Source: Ancylobacter vacuolatus
Lineage (GTDB): Bacteria > Pseudomonadota > Alphaproteobacteria > Rhizobiales > Xanthobacteraceae
Reading direction: 5' to 3'
DNA: 64,000 nt
Assembly (NCBI RefSeq): GCF_030813595.1
Contig: NZ_JAUSUH010000001.1
Span: 1-64,000 of the forward strand
Each line of letters starts with the position of its first letter. The stretch's first letter is position 1. A model generated the notes under the pieces. The model did no database searches. It saw only the letters and a program-made list of their open reading frames with translations, and was not told the origin of the DNA. Both the position numbers and the translations under genes were made by a program. Positions 34,265 through 42,255 of this stretch are shown piece by piece.

Positions 34265-34744
34265 TCAGTCGACCAGTTCGATCTTGTGCTCGTAATGGCC
34301 GGCATCGCGGCGCGTGGTGGTCATCTGCCCGCGCTTGCCGATGAAGCGGCCGGTGCCGCCGACGATGGCGCGCACCTGCGGGGCATCGACGACCATCTCG
34401 CCGGCGCCCACGGCGTAGACCGAGCGTCCGGCAATCACCAGCGTATCGGTGCCGCCGAAATCCAGCACGATGTCGGCGAGGCGGTCGAAGAACTTGTCCT
34501 TGTCACCGTCGGGCACGTCCACCGTGGTGATGAGGCCGCTCATCGTGCCCTTCTTGCCGTCCGGGGTGGTGAAGCCGGCCTCGAAGGCCAGCATGTCGCC
34601 ATGCGAGGCGCCCGCCTTGCCGAGGTCGATATGGACCAGTTCCGGCTTGTCCTGGATGACGGCGAAGGTCTCGCCGGCCTGTGCGGCGGCGGTGGTGAGC
34701 AGCAGGGCGGAGAGAAGGCCCGCCAGCGGAGAGAGACTGTTCAT
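34265..34744 (-). CDS. Secreted allene-oxide-cyclase/dirigent-like barrel protein, function unknown
   Basis: The 159-residue precursor has a signal peptide (about 1-23, TTAAAQAGE). The mature part has the pattern of the allene oxide cyclase-like (AOC) barrel: ASHGDMLAFEAGFTTPDGKK, GTMSGLITTVDVP, VVDAPQVRAIVGGTGRFIGK and RGQMTTTRRDAGHYEHKIEL. In bacteria, AOC-barrel proteins are mostly uncharacterised; plant relatives direct radical coupling (dirigent) or cyclise oxylipins. It lies divergent (234 bp gap) from the quinoprotein gene. Function unknown; the fold assignment is by motif resemblance. Confidence 0.65.
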   Translation of the reverse strand: MNSLSPLAGLLSALLLTTAAAQAGETFAVIQDKPELVHIDLGKAGASHGDMLAFEAGFTTPDGKKGTMSGLITTVDVPDGDKDKFFDRLADIVLDFGGTDTLVIAGRSVYAVGAGEMVVDAPQVRAIVGGTGRFIGKRGQMTTTRRDAGHYEHKIELVD

Positions 34745-34977
34745 ATGGCGCGTCCTTAGGGGCGCAGGTGCCCGTCCGGGAGCACGATAGCTCCGCCACT
34801 CGCGCTACCAATCGCGCGGGGAGGCCGCAAAGTCTATTTTTGACCGCATTTCCCCGGCGGGTACACTGGCCTGGCGGCGGCGTGTTTTTCGTGTTGAACC
34901 GGGACGGAACTTTAGGGCAAGCTAACTGCAACCTTGACGGCCCCCTTGGTGGGCAAATGCAATTTAAGGGTGTTATT

Positions 34978-36978
34978 ATGCGTCGTCGCGACTTTCTGGC
35001 CGGGGCCGGCGTCATCGGGCTCGGCCTTCCGCTCATCGCCCGTGCCGCCTTCGCGCAGACTCCCGCCTCCGCGGCCGCGCCCGCCGACCAGAAGGTGGCG
35101 CGGCTGGCGATCTATCCCCCGCTCGGCATCTGCCGCGTCGGCAGCAGCGCGGAATTCTTCTACGCGCCAGAGGTTCCCGGCCTGCCGGCCCTGGCCGATG
35201 GCGCCTACAAGGACGGGCGCGACAAGCTGAAGAAGCAGGCGCAGCGCTTCCGCGTCTATGCCTTCAACGCCGCCGGCGAGGTGCTGCGGGAAGTAACCGC
35301 CCATGAGGCGACCATCGAATGGTCGGTGCATGTGGCCAACACCAAGGGCGCCTGGTACGGCTTCAACAACCCGCTCGACAATGGCGAGCTGGCGCCGGGC
35401 TTGCCGGGAGGGCCGCGCAACCAGGCGATCACCGATTGGGCGCAGCGCGCGAAGATGCTGGTCATCGACCCCGGCCCGCAGGCCATTTCCGGTCGCGGCC
35501 TGAATCTCGCCGGCGACGACCCGGCCCATGCGATGGTGGGCGAGTTCTGGGGCCGCGAGCGGGTGCGGCTCGCCTCGCTCGGCACTGATACGCAGGGCCG
35601 ACTGGTGGTGTTCCCCGGCGACGGGGTGGCGAAATCGGCCATTCCGAACAACCCGATCACCAATTTCTCCGACAATGATGGCTGGTGCGACGATTGGTGC
35701 GACGGCCCGGTGGAGGCGCGCGTCACCTTCGCCGATGGCCGCATGCTGGAGGCAGAAAACGCCTGGGTCGCCAGCTGCGGCCCGGATTTCGCGCCGGAAA
35801 TCCCGCCCTTCGTCTCGCTCTATGACGTGATGCGCGATGTCGCGTTCGATGCCGGCTGGCTGCCGGAGACGACGGCACCCTATTCCTTCCGGCGCGACAT
35901 CTACCCCTTCTTCCGCGCGCTGGCGCTGATGCAGTGGGTCGCCGCCGCCGGGGCGATGGCCGGGCAATATGTCGAGGTCGGCGATTTCAGCGATCCCGCC
36001 TATATGCGCCGCCTCGCCGATCCCTCGCCGGAACAGGCGGCGCTGCGCGCCTCGGTATTCGCTGCCTTCCGCGACCCGGAAAAAGACGTGTCGGTCGAGC
36101 CGGAACAGCAGTTCAAGCTGCCCTACATGCTTGGCGACGGGGTCAACTATGCCGGCTCGCCGCTGCGCTGGTTCCGCATTCCCGCGCGCCAATATGCCCT
36201 GCTCAAGGCGTGGGCGGAGGGCAATTTTGTTGCCGATCTCGACCCGGACGCGCCTGAGCCGGTGATCGGCTTCGAGCAGATTCCGCTGGCGCAGCAGCCC
36301 GAGGCGCTCACCCGCGCCGCGCTCGCCCCGTGCTCGGGCGGCGCCTTCCATCCCGGGGTGGAACTGACATGGGTGCTGCGGCACAAGGAGCTGTTTCGCG
36401 GGCCGTTCCGCATCGCCCGGTCGGACAAGCGCGATCCCCGCCTGATCCAGAATCTCGGCCTGCTGCTGACGCCGGAAAAGGCCTTTGCCGGCTATGGCGA
36501 TACCCCGCCCGCCGTGGCACCGCAAATGCCGGGCGATCTCACCCGCTGGATGGGCCTGCCCTGGCAGTGCGACGCCTTCAGCTGCCAGCAGGTGCAGTTC
36601 TCGCATGATTTCGTCAACGCCACCTGGTGGCCGGCGCTGCTGCCGATCGACGTGCTGCCGGAGATCAATTATCGCGGCGTGCTCAACAAGAACCTGCCGG
36701 CCGAGGAGCGGATCAAGATGTTCGGCGCCCGCGTGGCGTGGGCGCGCGGCGCCGCGGGCATCGGCTACCACGCCAATGCCAGCTACACCGACGGGCTCAA
36801 CCGGATGATCTATTTGTGGGAGCGCATGGGCGTGGTGGTCAGCCGGCCCGGTCCCACCGATGAAGGGCGGCCAAAGGGCATACCCGAAACGCTTTTCGTC
36901 GAGATCGACCGTGGCTCGATGGACCTTATGCTGAACGGCGCGCCCGCTCCGGGCCCGTTCGCCCCCGACGATCTCTGA
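34978..36978 (+). CDS. LodA/GoxA-family CTQ-dependent amino-acid oxidase, Tat-exported
   Basis: The 666-residue protein belongs to the L-lysine epsilon-oxidase/glycine oxidase family. The cysteine-tryptophylquinone precursors appear to be present: Cys452 in APCSGGAFHPGVELTW (family Cys of C-S-G-G-x-F-x-P-G) and Trp529 in GLPWQCDAFSC. Other family regions include the N-terminal DQKVARLAIYPPLGICRVGS and SDNDGWCDDWCDGPV. It begins MRRRDFLAGAGVIGL, a Tat signal with RRxF; the cleavage is probably after AAFAQ. Members oxidise amines or amino acids with O2, making H2O2 and ammonia. Its flavoprotein partner follows 7 bp later. Substrate unknown. Confidence 0.85.
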   Translation: MRRRDFLAGAGVIGLGLPLIARAAFAQTPASAAAPADQKVARLAIYPPLGICRVGSSAEFFYAPEVPGLPALADGAYKDGRDKLKKQAQRFRVYAFNAAGEVLREVTAHEATIEWSVHVANTKGAWYGFNNPLDNGELAPGLPGGPRNQAITDWAQRAKMLVIDPGPQAISGRGLNLAGDDPAHAMVGEFWGRERVRLASLGTDTQGRLVVFPGDGVAKSAIPNNPITNFSDNDGWCDDWCDGPVEARVTFADGRMLEAENAWVASCGPDFAPEIPPFVSLYDVMRDVAFDAGWLPETTAPYSFRRDIYPFFRALALMQWVAAAGAMAGQYVEVGDFSDPAYMRRLADPSPEQAALRASVFAAFRDPEKDVSVEPEQQFKLPYMLGDGVNYAGSPLRWFRIPARQYALLKAWAEGNFVADLDPDAPEPVIGFEQIPLAQQPEALTRAALAPCSGGAFHPGVELTWVLRHKELFRGPFRIARSDKRDPRLIQNLGLLLTPEKAFAGYGDTPPAVAPQMPGDLTRWMGLPWQCDAFSCQQVQFSHDFVNATWWPALLPIDVLPEINYRGVLNKNLPAEERIKMFGARVAWARGAAGIGYHANASYTDGLNRMIYLWERMGVVVSRPGPTDEGRPKGIPETLFVEIDRGSMDLMLNGAPAPGPFAPDDL

Positions 36979-36985
36979 CCGGGCG

Positions 36986-38074
36986 GTGGCGCGGGCAGGG
37001 CTGGTCATCGCCGGCACCGGCCTCGCCGGCATGGCGGCAGCGATAACGGCGGCGCAGGCGGGCGTGGAGGTGCGGCTTCTGGGTCCGCCGCCGGCGGCCG
37101 GAGATCGCGTCGGCGACACGCTGTCGGCCGCGGGGTCGGCGGCACTCGCGGCGCTCGGCATGGAGGATCTTCTCGTCGAGGGACCGCACCGCCCTCATCT
37201 CGTCACCCATGCCGCCTGGGGCCTGCCGGTGCTGGCCCAGCGCCACGCCGCCGCCCAGCCGGAAGGCGGTGGCCATATTCTCCAGCGCGCGGCGTTCGAG
37301 GCCGCGCTGTTCTGGCGCGTTCGGGCGCTGGGCGTCGCCGTCCAGCCCGCGCGAGCGGTGGCGATGGCGCGCGAGGGCGCACGCTGGCGGGTGGCGCTCG
37401 ACACCGGTGGCGAGATGGAGGCGGACGGCGTCATCGACGCCACCGGCCGCGCCGCCGCGCTGGCCCGCGGCCATTCGCGGCATTTCCGCGCCGACCGGCT
37501 GGTGGCCGCCTGGCAGTTCATCGCCCGCAGCGACCATGAGGTCGAGCCCTCCCGTGCCAGCCTGATCGAGGCGGTGGAGGGCGGCTGGTGGTATGGCTGC
37601 CTGCTGCCGGACGAGCGCCTGAGCCTCGCCTTCTTCTCCGACCCCGACCTGTTGCCGCGCGGCCTGTCGCGCGATCTGGCGCGCTGGCGCGCGCTGACGG
37701 ACGAGACGGTTTTCATTCGCCGCTGGCTTGAGAGCGCAAGCTTCGACCTTGTCGCGCCGCCCCGGCTCGCCTCCGCCGCGACGACGTGGCTGGCGCCGGC
37801 CGCCGGGCCGGGCTGGGCCGCCGCCGGGGATGCCGCCTGCGCCTTCGATCCCCTGTCCTCACATGGCATGGCGACGGCGCTGTGGACCGGGCGCCGCGCC
37901 GCGCTGGCGCTGATCGCCGCCGGCAATGGGGAGAAGCAGGCGCTCGCCGCCTATGCCGGCGAGATGGCCGGGGCGGTGACGGATTTCCTCCTCCAGCGCG
38001 AGCGGGTCTATGGCGCCGAGCGGCGCTGGCGCGAGGCGCCGTTCTGGAAGCGGCGGCGCGGCGCGGCGGATTGA
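36986..38074 (+). CDS. LodB-like FAD-dependent oxidoreductase (quinone-cofactor maturation partner)
   Basis: A 362-residue flavoprotein: FAD-binding GTGLAGMAAAITAAQAGVEV at the N terminus, DGVIDATGRAAA, and GDAACAFDPLSSHGMATALW near the C terminus, all typical of tryptophan-halogenase-like FAD monooxygenases. In Marinomonas, LodB is needed to generate the CTQ cofactor of LodA. Position directly after the LodA-like gene (7 bp) supports the same role. The start is GTG (36986). It carries no export signal, so cofactor formation would occur before Tat export. The stop is 7 bp from the convergent cytochrome gene. Confidence 0.85.
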   Translation: MARAGLVIAGTGLAGMAAAITAAQAGVEVRLLGPPPAAGDRVGDTLSAAGSAALAALGMEDLLVEGPHRPHLVTHAAWGLPVLAQRHAAAQPEGGGHILQRAAFEAALFWRVRALGVAVQPARAVAMAREGARWRVALDTGGEMEADGVIDATGRAAALARGHSRHFRADRLVAAWQFIARSDHEVEPSRASLIEAVEGGWWYGCLLPDERLSLAFFSDPDLLPRGLSRDLARWRALTDETVFIRRWLESASFDLVAPPRLASAATTWLAPAAGPGWAAAGDAACAFDPLSSHGMATALWTGRRAALALIAAGNGEKQALAAYAGEMAGAVTDFLLQRERVYGAERRWREAPFWKRRRGAAD

Positions 38075-38081
38075 AAGGGCG

Positions 38082-38738
38082 TCAGTCCGCGGGGCAGGCG
38101 GCGCCGGTGTCGACCCAGGCCTGGGCCAGCGCCTTGGCCTCCTTCTGCGTGCCCGGCGCCGGCGTGCGCCCGGGCCCCGGCGCCCAGCCCCAGCCGACGA
38201 GGCTGTCATCGCCGATATGGTGGACGAGATCGGCCAGCGAGCGGCCGCCATTGGTCGCCGGGTTCTTGATCTGGGCGCAGAGCTGGGCGACCGTGCGGCC
38301 CTCGAACGCCATTTCGCGCGGGGCGAGGAACCACGGGTCATGCCCCGGCATGCGCGCGGGATCGTAATTGGTTGCCTGGTGGCAGGTGGAGCAGCGCAGC
38401 GCCGCCAGCCCCTTGCCATCCGCGCCGCGATAGACCGGCGGCTGGTGCAGGCGCTGGCTGTCGCCCTGCAGCGGTCGGTCGGCGACGGGGTGGCAATTGA
38501 CGCAGCGCGGGCTGGTGAGCACCCGGCCGAGCTCGGTGAACAGCGCCGCCGAACGGGTGGCCGGGTCCTTGATGCTGTCGAAGCTGGCGGGCGGCGCCAG
38601 CCCCTCGGAGGCGGCGCCGGAAACCGGGGCGGGGGCCATTAGCGCCATCAGCAGCCCGGCGGCAAGGCCGGCCGCGCCTGTCGAGGCGATGAGGCTGGGC
38701 AGGCGCAGAAGGAACATCATCGCCGGTCGCCCCGTCAC
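38082..38738 (-). CDS. Di-haem c-type cytochrome subunit of the Mo hydroxylase
   Basis: A 218-residue protein with an N-terminal signal/anchor ([20 protein letters not shown]), and two haem motifs CVNCH (79-83) and CSTCH (116-120). In aldehyde/nicotinate-type periplasmic Mo hydroxylases, a cytochrome subunit takes electrons from the 2Fe-2S subunit to the respiratory chain. The start is GTG at 38738, which overlaps the upstream TGA (GTGA); ATG 38720/38717 is the alternative. Third gene of the oxidase operon. The region after the second haem holds many Pro/Gly but no third CxxCH. Confidence 0.85.
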   Translation of the reverse strand: MTGRPAMMFLLRLPSLIASTGAAGLAAGLLMALMAPAPVSGAASEGLAPPASFDSIKDPATRSAALFTELGRVLTSPRCVNCHPVADRPLQGDSQRLHQPPVYRGADGKGLAALRCSTCHQATNYDPARMPGHDPWFLAPREMAFEGRTVAQLCAQIKNPATNGGRSLADLVHHIGDDSLVGWGWAPGPGRTPAPGTQKEAKALAQAWVDTGAACPAD

Positions 38739-39250
38739 AGCAGATAGCGGGAGGGTTCGGCGAGCACGACGTCGCGAACCGCCTCATGATAGCGGACATA
38801 GCCCGAGCACCGGCACAGATGCCCGTCCAGCGCGTCGAGGATGGCCTGTTCGAGGCCCGCGCGGGGAATTGGCGCCGCCTCCAGCCGCTCCAGCAGCACC
38901 TGCGCCTCGTTGAGGAAGCCGGCGGTGCAATAGCCGCACTGGAAGGCGTAATGGGCGACGAACGCCCTTTGCAGCGCGGTGAGCTGGCCGGCCTTGGCGT
39001 GGCCTTCCACCGTGCGGATATGGGTGCCGTTGAAGCTCACCGCCGGCGCGACGCAGGTCGGTTGCGTGGTGCGGGTGCCGGCGGGGTCGTCGACAATGAC
39101 CACGCAGCTCAGGCACTGGGCGGCGCCGCAGCCGAACTTGGTGCCGGTCATGCCCAGCACCTCGCGCAGGAAATCGTTCATCGACAGATCGTCGCGAACC
39201 TCGATCGGCCCGTGCGGCGTGCCGTTGATGGTGAGCGAAAGCGCGGTCAT
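38735..39250 (-). CDS. 2Fe-2S subunit of a xanthine-dehydrogenase-family Mo hydroxylase
   Basis: The 171-residue protein has the plant-type ferredoxin half with Cys41, Cys46, Cys49 (CGAAQCLSC) and Cys66, and the C-terminal helical 2Fe-2S half with Cys105, Cys108 (QCGYCTAG), Cys146 and Cys148 (CRCSGY). This is the small subunit found in carbon-monoxide-dehydrogenase/isoquinoline-oxidoreductase-type enzymes. ATG overlaps the Mo subunit stop by four bases (ATGA) and the cytochrome gene start overlaps its own stop, so the three genes are translationally coupled. No FAD-subunit gene is present, consistent with the cytochrome as acceptor. Confidence 0.94.
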   Translation of the reverse strand: MTALSLTINGTPHGPIEVRDDLSMNDFLREVLGMTGTKFGCGAAQCLSCVVIVDDPAGTRTTQPTCVAPAVSFNGTHIRTVEGHAKAGQLTALQRAFVAHYAFQCGYCTAGFLNEAQVLLERLEAAPIPRAGLEQAILDALDGHLCRCSGYVRYHEAVRDVVLAEPSRYLL

Positions 39251-42018
39251 GCGATCACCTTGCGCAGCATGGCCGGCGTCACCGGCAGCGACTGGAAGCG
39301 GTGGCCGGTGGCGTCATAAATGGCGTTGAGCAGCGCCGGCACCACAGGGATCATCACCACCTCCGCCATGCCCTTGGGCGGCTCCTTTGGCGAGACCGGC
39401 GGCAGCACCTCGATCTGGAGATGGTGCAGCGGCAGATCGGAGGCGCGGGCGATCACATAGTCGCCGAGATTCCACTGGCCGTTGCCGGGGCCGTCCTCGA
39501 AAGGCGGCAGGTTCTCCAGCAGCGCGTAGCCGACCCCCATGGCGAAGCCGCCCTGCGCCTGGCCTTCCACCAGCTCCGGCACCAGAACCTCGCCGCACTC
39601 GAACACGCTATAGGCCTGGGCGATGCGGATCTCGCCACCCGGCACGCTGATCTCGACCCGCACCGCTGTGCCGCAGGAGGAGGTGAAGGCGGTGCCGATG
39701 CGGTTGTAGTCGGTGGGCGGGAAGAACACGAAGCTGCGGTCGATCACCTCGAACGGCCCGTCACCCTGGCGCACCGCCAGCGCGTCGATATCGGCCGCCC
39801 AGTCCAGGCCGCCCAGCTTGAACGCCGCCTGCGCCCACGCCCAGCGCGAGAAGGCGTGCGCCATCGCTCCGGTAATGCCCTTGAGCGCATGGGCCCGCGC
39901 GGCGATCGCGGTCTGCGCCAGTGGCGGCAGGCCGGACATGATGAGGAACCCGTCCTGCCAGAACGCTTCCTCCGCCAGGAATTCACGGGGATCGCCGGCC
40001 TTGATGCCCCAGAGGTCGAGCGCGGCGGGCCAGAGGCCGAAGCGGAAGATGATCCGCGCCGCCTCTGCCGGTGCCTGGGTGCTGACATGGGCGCCGATCG
40101 AGGCGCTGGTGGCCGAGCTGATCGCCGGCACCCAGCGCGGGTTCTTCGCCGCTGCATCCTGCTCGGCCTGCGTCATCGCATAGGGATCGCCCGAGGTGAC
40201 GAGGCCGAGCGCGTCATACATGTCGATGCGGGCGACCGTCACCGCGTCGGCGCTCTGGCCGAGAATGGCCGCCACGCGCCGCGCGGTGGCGGTGCCGATG
40301 CCATTGCCCATCTCCACCGCATCTGACTGCAGGGTGACGCGGCCATCCGGCCCGATCTCGACCCGCCCGAGCGAGCAGTCCGCCCCGGTGCCGTAATCCT
40401 TGGTGCAGCAGGCGACCCCGGTGCCGACGCGCACGCCGGGAGCGGCGGCCGCCTTCTTCGCCGCGCGGTCGCGCCAGATCGGGTGGGCTTCCAGCTTGTC
40501 GAGGATCTCCGGCGTGCGGACCGACACCGTCCAGGGATTGCCGGTCATGGTGCGCCCGCCGGCGGTGAGCAGATTGCGCCGGCGCAGGTCGATCGGGTCG
40601 ATCTTCAGCGTGGTCGCCGCCTCGTCGATCAGCGTCTCGATCGCGGTCATGGTTTGCAGCGTGCCATAGCCGCGCATCGAGCCGGCTGGGACGCCGCGCG
40701 TGTGCTCGGCCACCGTGGTCACGTCGACCTTGGGAATGTCGTAGATGCCGGCGGCGGCGGTGGCGCCGACCACGGCGACGCTGGGCGAATAATTGGCGAG
40801 GCCGCCGCCATCGAGCACATGGTCGGCGGCAAAGGCAGTGATGCGGCCGGTGGCGCGGTCAACGCCGATCTGCGAGCGCATCTGGAAGGCGTGGCGCTTC
40901 ACCCCGCCCTGGAACTGCTGGAAGCGATCCTGCGTCAGCCGGATCGGCTTGCCCGGCAGGAACAGCGCGGCGAGGCCGGCATAGAGCGGGAAGGGCGTGT
41001 GGTCGCGCCCACCAAAGCCGCCGCCGAGCGAGGCGAAGTCGAGGTCCAGCCGCGTCGGCCGCAGCGTGGCGGGGGCCTGCGCCAGCATGTAGTCGAGCGC
41101 TTCCGCCGCCTCGAAGGGCGATTGCACGCCGAGCACGAGGTGCAGCGCGCCGGCGGCTTCTTCGTACCAGCCGAGTCCGGCTTCCGGCTCCAGGAACATC
41201 GGGTCGACCGACTGGGTGTTGAAGGCGCGGTCGAGCACCAGCAGGTCGGGATTGTCCGCGGCCAGCAAAGCGCGGATCTCCTCGCCATAGGTCGCGCCCT
41301 TGGCGTACTCGCCGCCCTGTGCGGTGGGCAGCGGCTTCCAGATCGGCCGGCCGCCGCCCTCGGTGAAGCCCGGGCTGATCCAGCCTTCCTGCAGCGGCGA
41401 GTAGATGTCGGGCGCGTCCGGCGTCGGGCCGGCGATGCGGGTGAAGCGCAGTGCGGCATAGTTCGGCCCGGTGCGCGGGCCGGTCTCGGCGCCGAAGCGC
41501 ACCAGCGCGCTGTTCTCGCGAAAGGCGATCCGCGCCCGGTCATAGGCGTCGAAGCCCTCGAACAGCAGCAGCGCCACCGGCTGGCCGAGATAAAGCGGCG
41601 TCTGGCCGATGGGACAGAACAGGTCGCCGGCATAGAAGGGAGGCGTGCGCAGCGCACTCGCCGCGACATCGGCGGCGCCCACCACCTTGGTCGGCTGCGC
41701 CTGCGGCGGGAGAGCGTCGAGGTTCAGCCCTTGATAGACATGGCTGGCATCGCGCGCCCGCACCAGCAGCGCATGGGCTGTTGTGGCCGGCCAGCCCTCC
41801 ATGTCGGCGGCGCGGAAATCCGAGGCGTAGAGCTTGGCGCCTGTGACCTTGGCGATGCCGTCGATGCGGGCGCGGCCGGTCAGCCCCGCATTGGCGCGGC
41901 CTGGCAGGGTCTGCGTCGCCTCGAAGGGCAGGGCGGCGGCCGGCGAAAGCCGGCTGAGGCCGAGGGTGATGCCGCTCGCGGCCACCCAGCGGAAGAGCTC
42001 ACGGCGTGTTGGCTGCAT
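39247..42018 (-). CDS. Molybdopterin-binding large subunit of a periplasmic Mo hydroxylase
   Basis: The 923-residue catalytic subunit starts with a Tat signal (TRRELFRWVAASGITLG). It holds the molybdopterin-binding regions of the xanthine dehydrogenase/aldehyde oxidase family: SLGGGFGGRDHTPFPL, VKRHAFQMRSQIGVD, GSMRGYGTLQTMTAIE, VEMGNGIGTATARRVAAILG and EGQAQGGFAMGVGYAL. The Tat signal and cytochrome partner match the isoquinoline 1-oxidoreductase/nicotinate dehydrogenase group, which hydroxylate heterocycles or oxidise aldehydes. Substrate not predictable. It is the first gene of the operon, 237 bp from the divergent multicopper oxidase gene. No XdhC-like maturase is encoded here, so it must be elsewhere. 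Confidence 0.92.
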   Translation of the reverse strand: MQPTRRELFRWVAASGITLGLSRLSPAAALPFEATQTLPGRANAGLTGRARIDGIAKVTGAKLYASDFRAADMEGWPATTAHALLVRARDASHVYQGLNLDALPPQAQPTKVVGAADVAASALRTPPFYAGDLFCPIGQTPLYLGQPVALLLFEGFDAYDRARIAFRENSALVRFGAETGPRTGPNYAALRFTRIAGPTPDAPDIYSPLQEGWISPGFTEGGGRPIWKPLPTAQGGEYAKGATYGEEIRALLAADNPDLLVLDRAFNTQSVDPMFLEPEAGLGWYEEAAGALHLVLGVQSPFEAAEALDYMLAQAPATLRPTRLDLDFASLGGGFGGRDHTPFPLYAGLAALFLPGKPIRLTQDRFQQFQGGVKRHAFQMRSQIGVDRATGRITAFAADHVLDGGGLANYSPSVAVVGATAAAGIYDIPKVDVTTVAEHTRGVPAGSMRGYGTLQTMTAIETLIDEAATTLKIDPIDLRRRNLLTAGGRTMTGNPWTVSVRTPEILDKLEAHPIWRDRAAKKAAAAPGVRVGTGVACCTKDYGTGADCSLGRVEIGPDGRVTLQSDAVEMGNGIGTATARRVAAILGQSADAVTVARIDMYDALGLVTSGDPYAMTQAEQDAAAKNPRWVPAISSATSASIGAHVSTQAPAEAARIIFRFGLWPAALDLWGIKAGDPREFLAEEAFWQDGFLIMSGLPPLAQTAIAARAHALKGITGAMAHAFSRWAWAQAAFKLGGLDWAADIDALAVRQGDGPFEVIDRSFVFFPPTDYNRIGTAFTSSCGTAVRVEISVPGGEIRIAQAYSVFECGEVLVPELVEGQAQGGFAMGVGYALLENLPPFEDGPGNGQWNLGDYVIARASDLPLHHLQIEVLPPVSPKEPPKGMAEVVMIPVVPALLNAIYDATGHRFQSLPVTPAMLRKVIA

Positions 42019-42255
42019 GGCTTGTCGCTGGGTCCCCGCCGCGTAGACTTGCGAAACCTTAGAACACTTCCGAACGAACAGCCAGAAAACTCGCCGGCAA
42101 ATGACCGTGTTAAAGGCAGGCCAGCCGCCGCCAGGCCTTTCGCCCCATCTCCATACCTCTCTGTAAAGGCTCGAAAAAATAGTGTCGGGCGCGTCCCGGC
42201 GCGAAAGGGCCGCGTGCTACTGTGCCGGTGCGGAAGAGCAGGGTGGGGTGGTCAC

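Noticed and set aside
40483-42255. Long upstream extension (591 codons) in frame with the multicopper oxidase
   Set aside because: It is antisense to the Mo-subunit gene, has no family likeness, and the oxidase signal peptide begins at GTG 42256.
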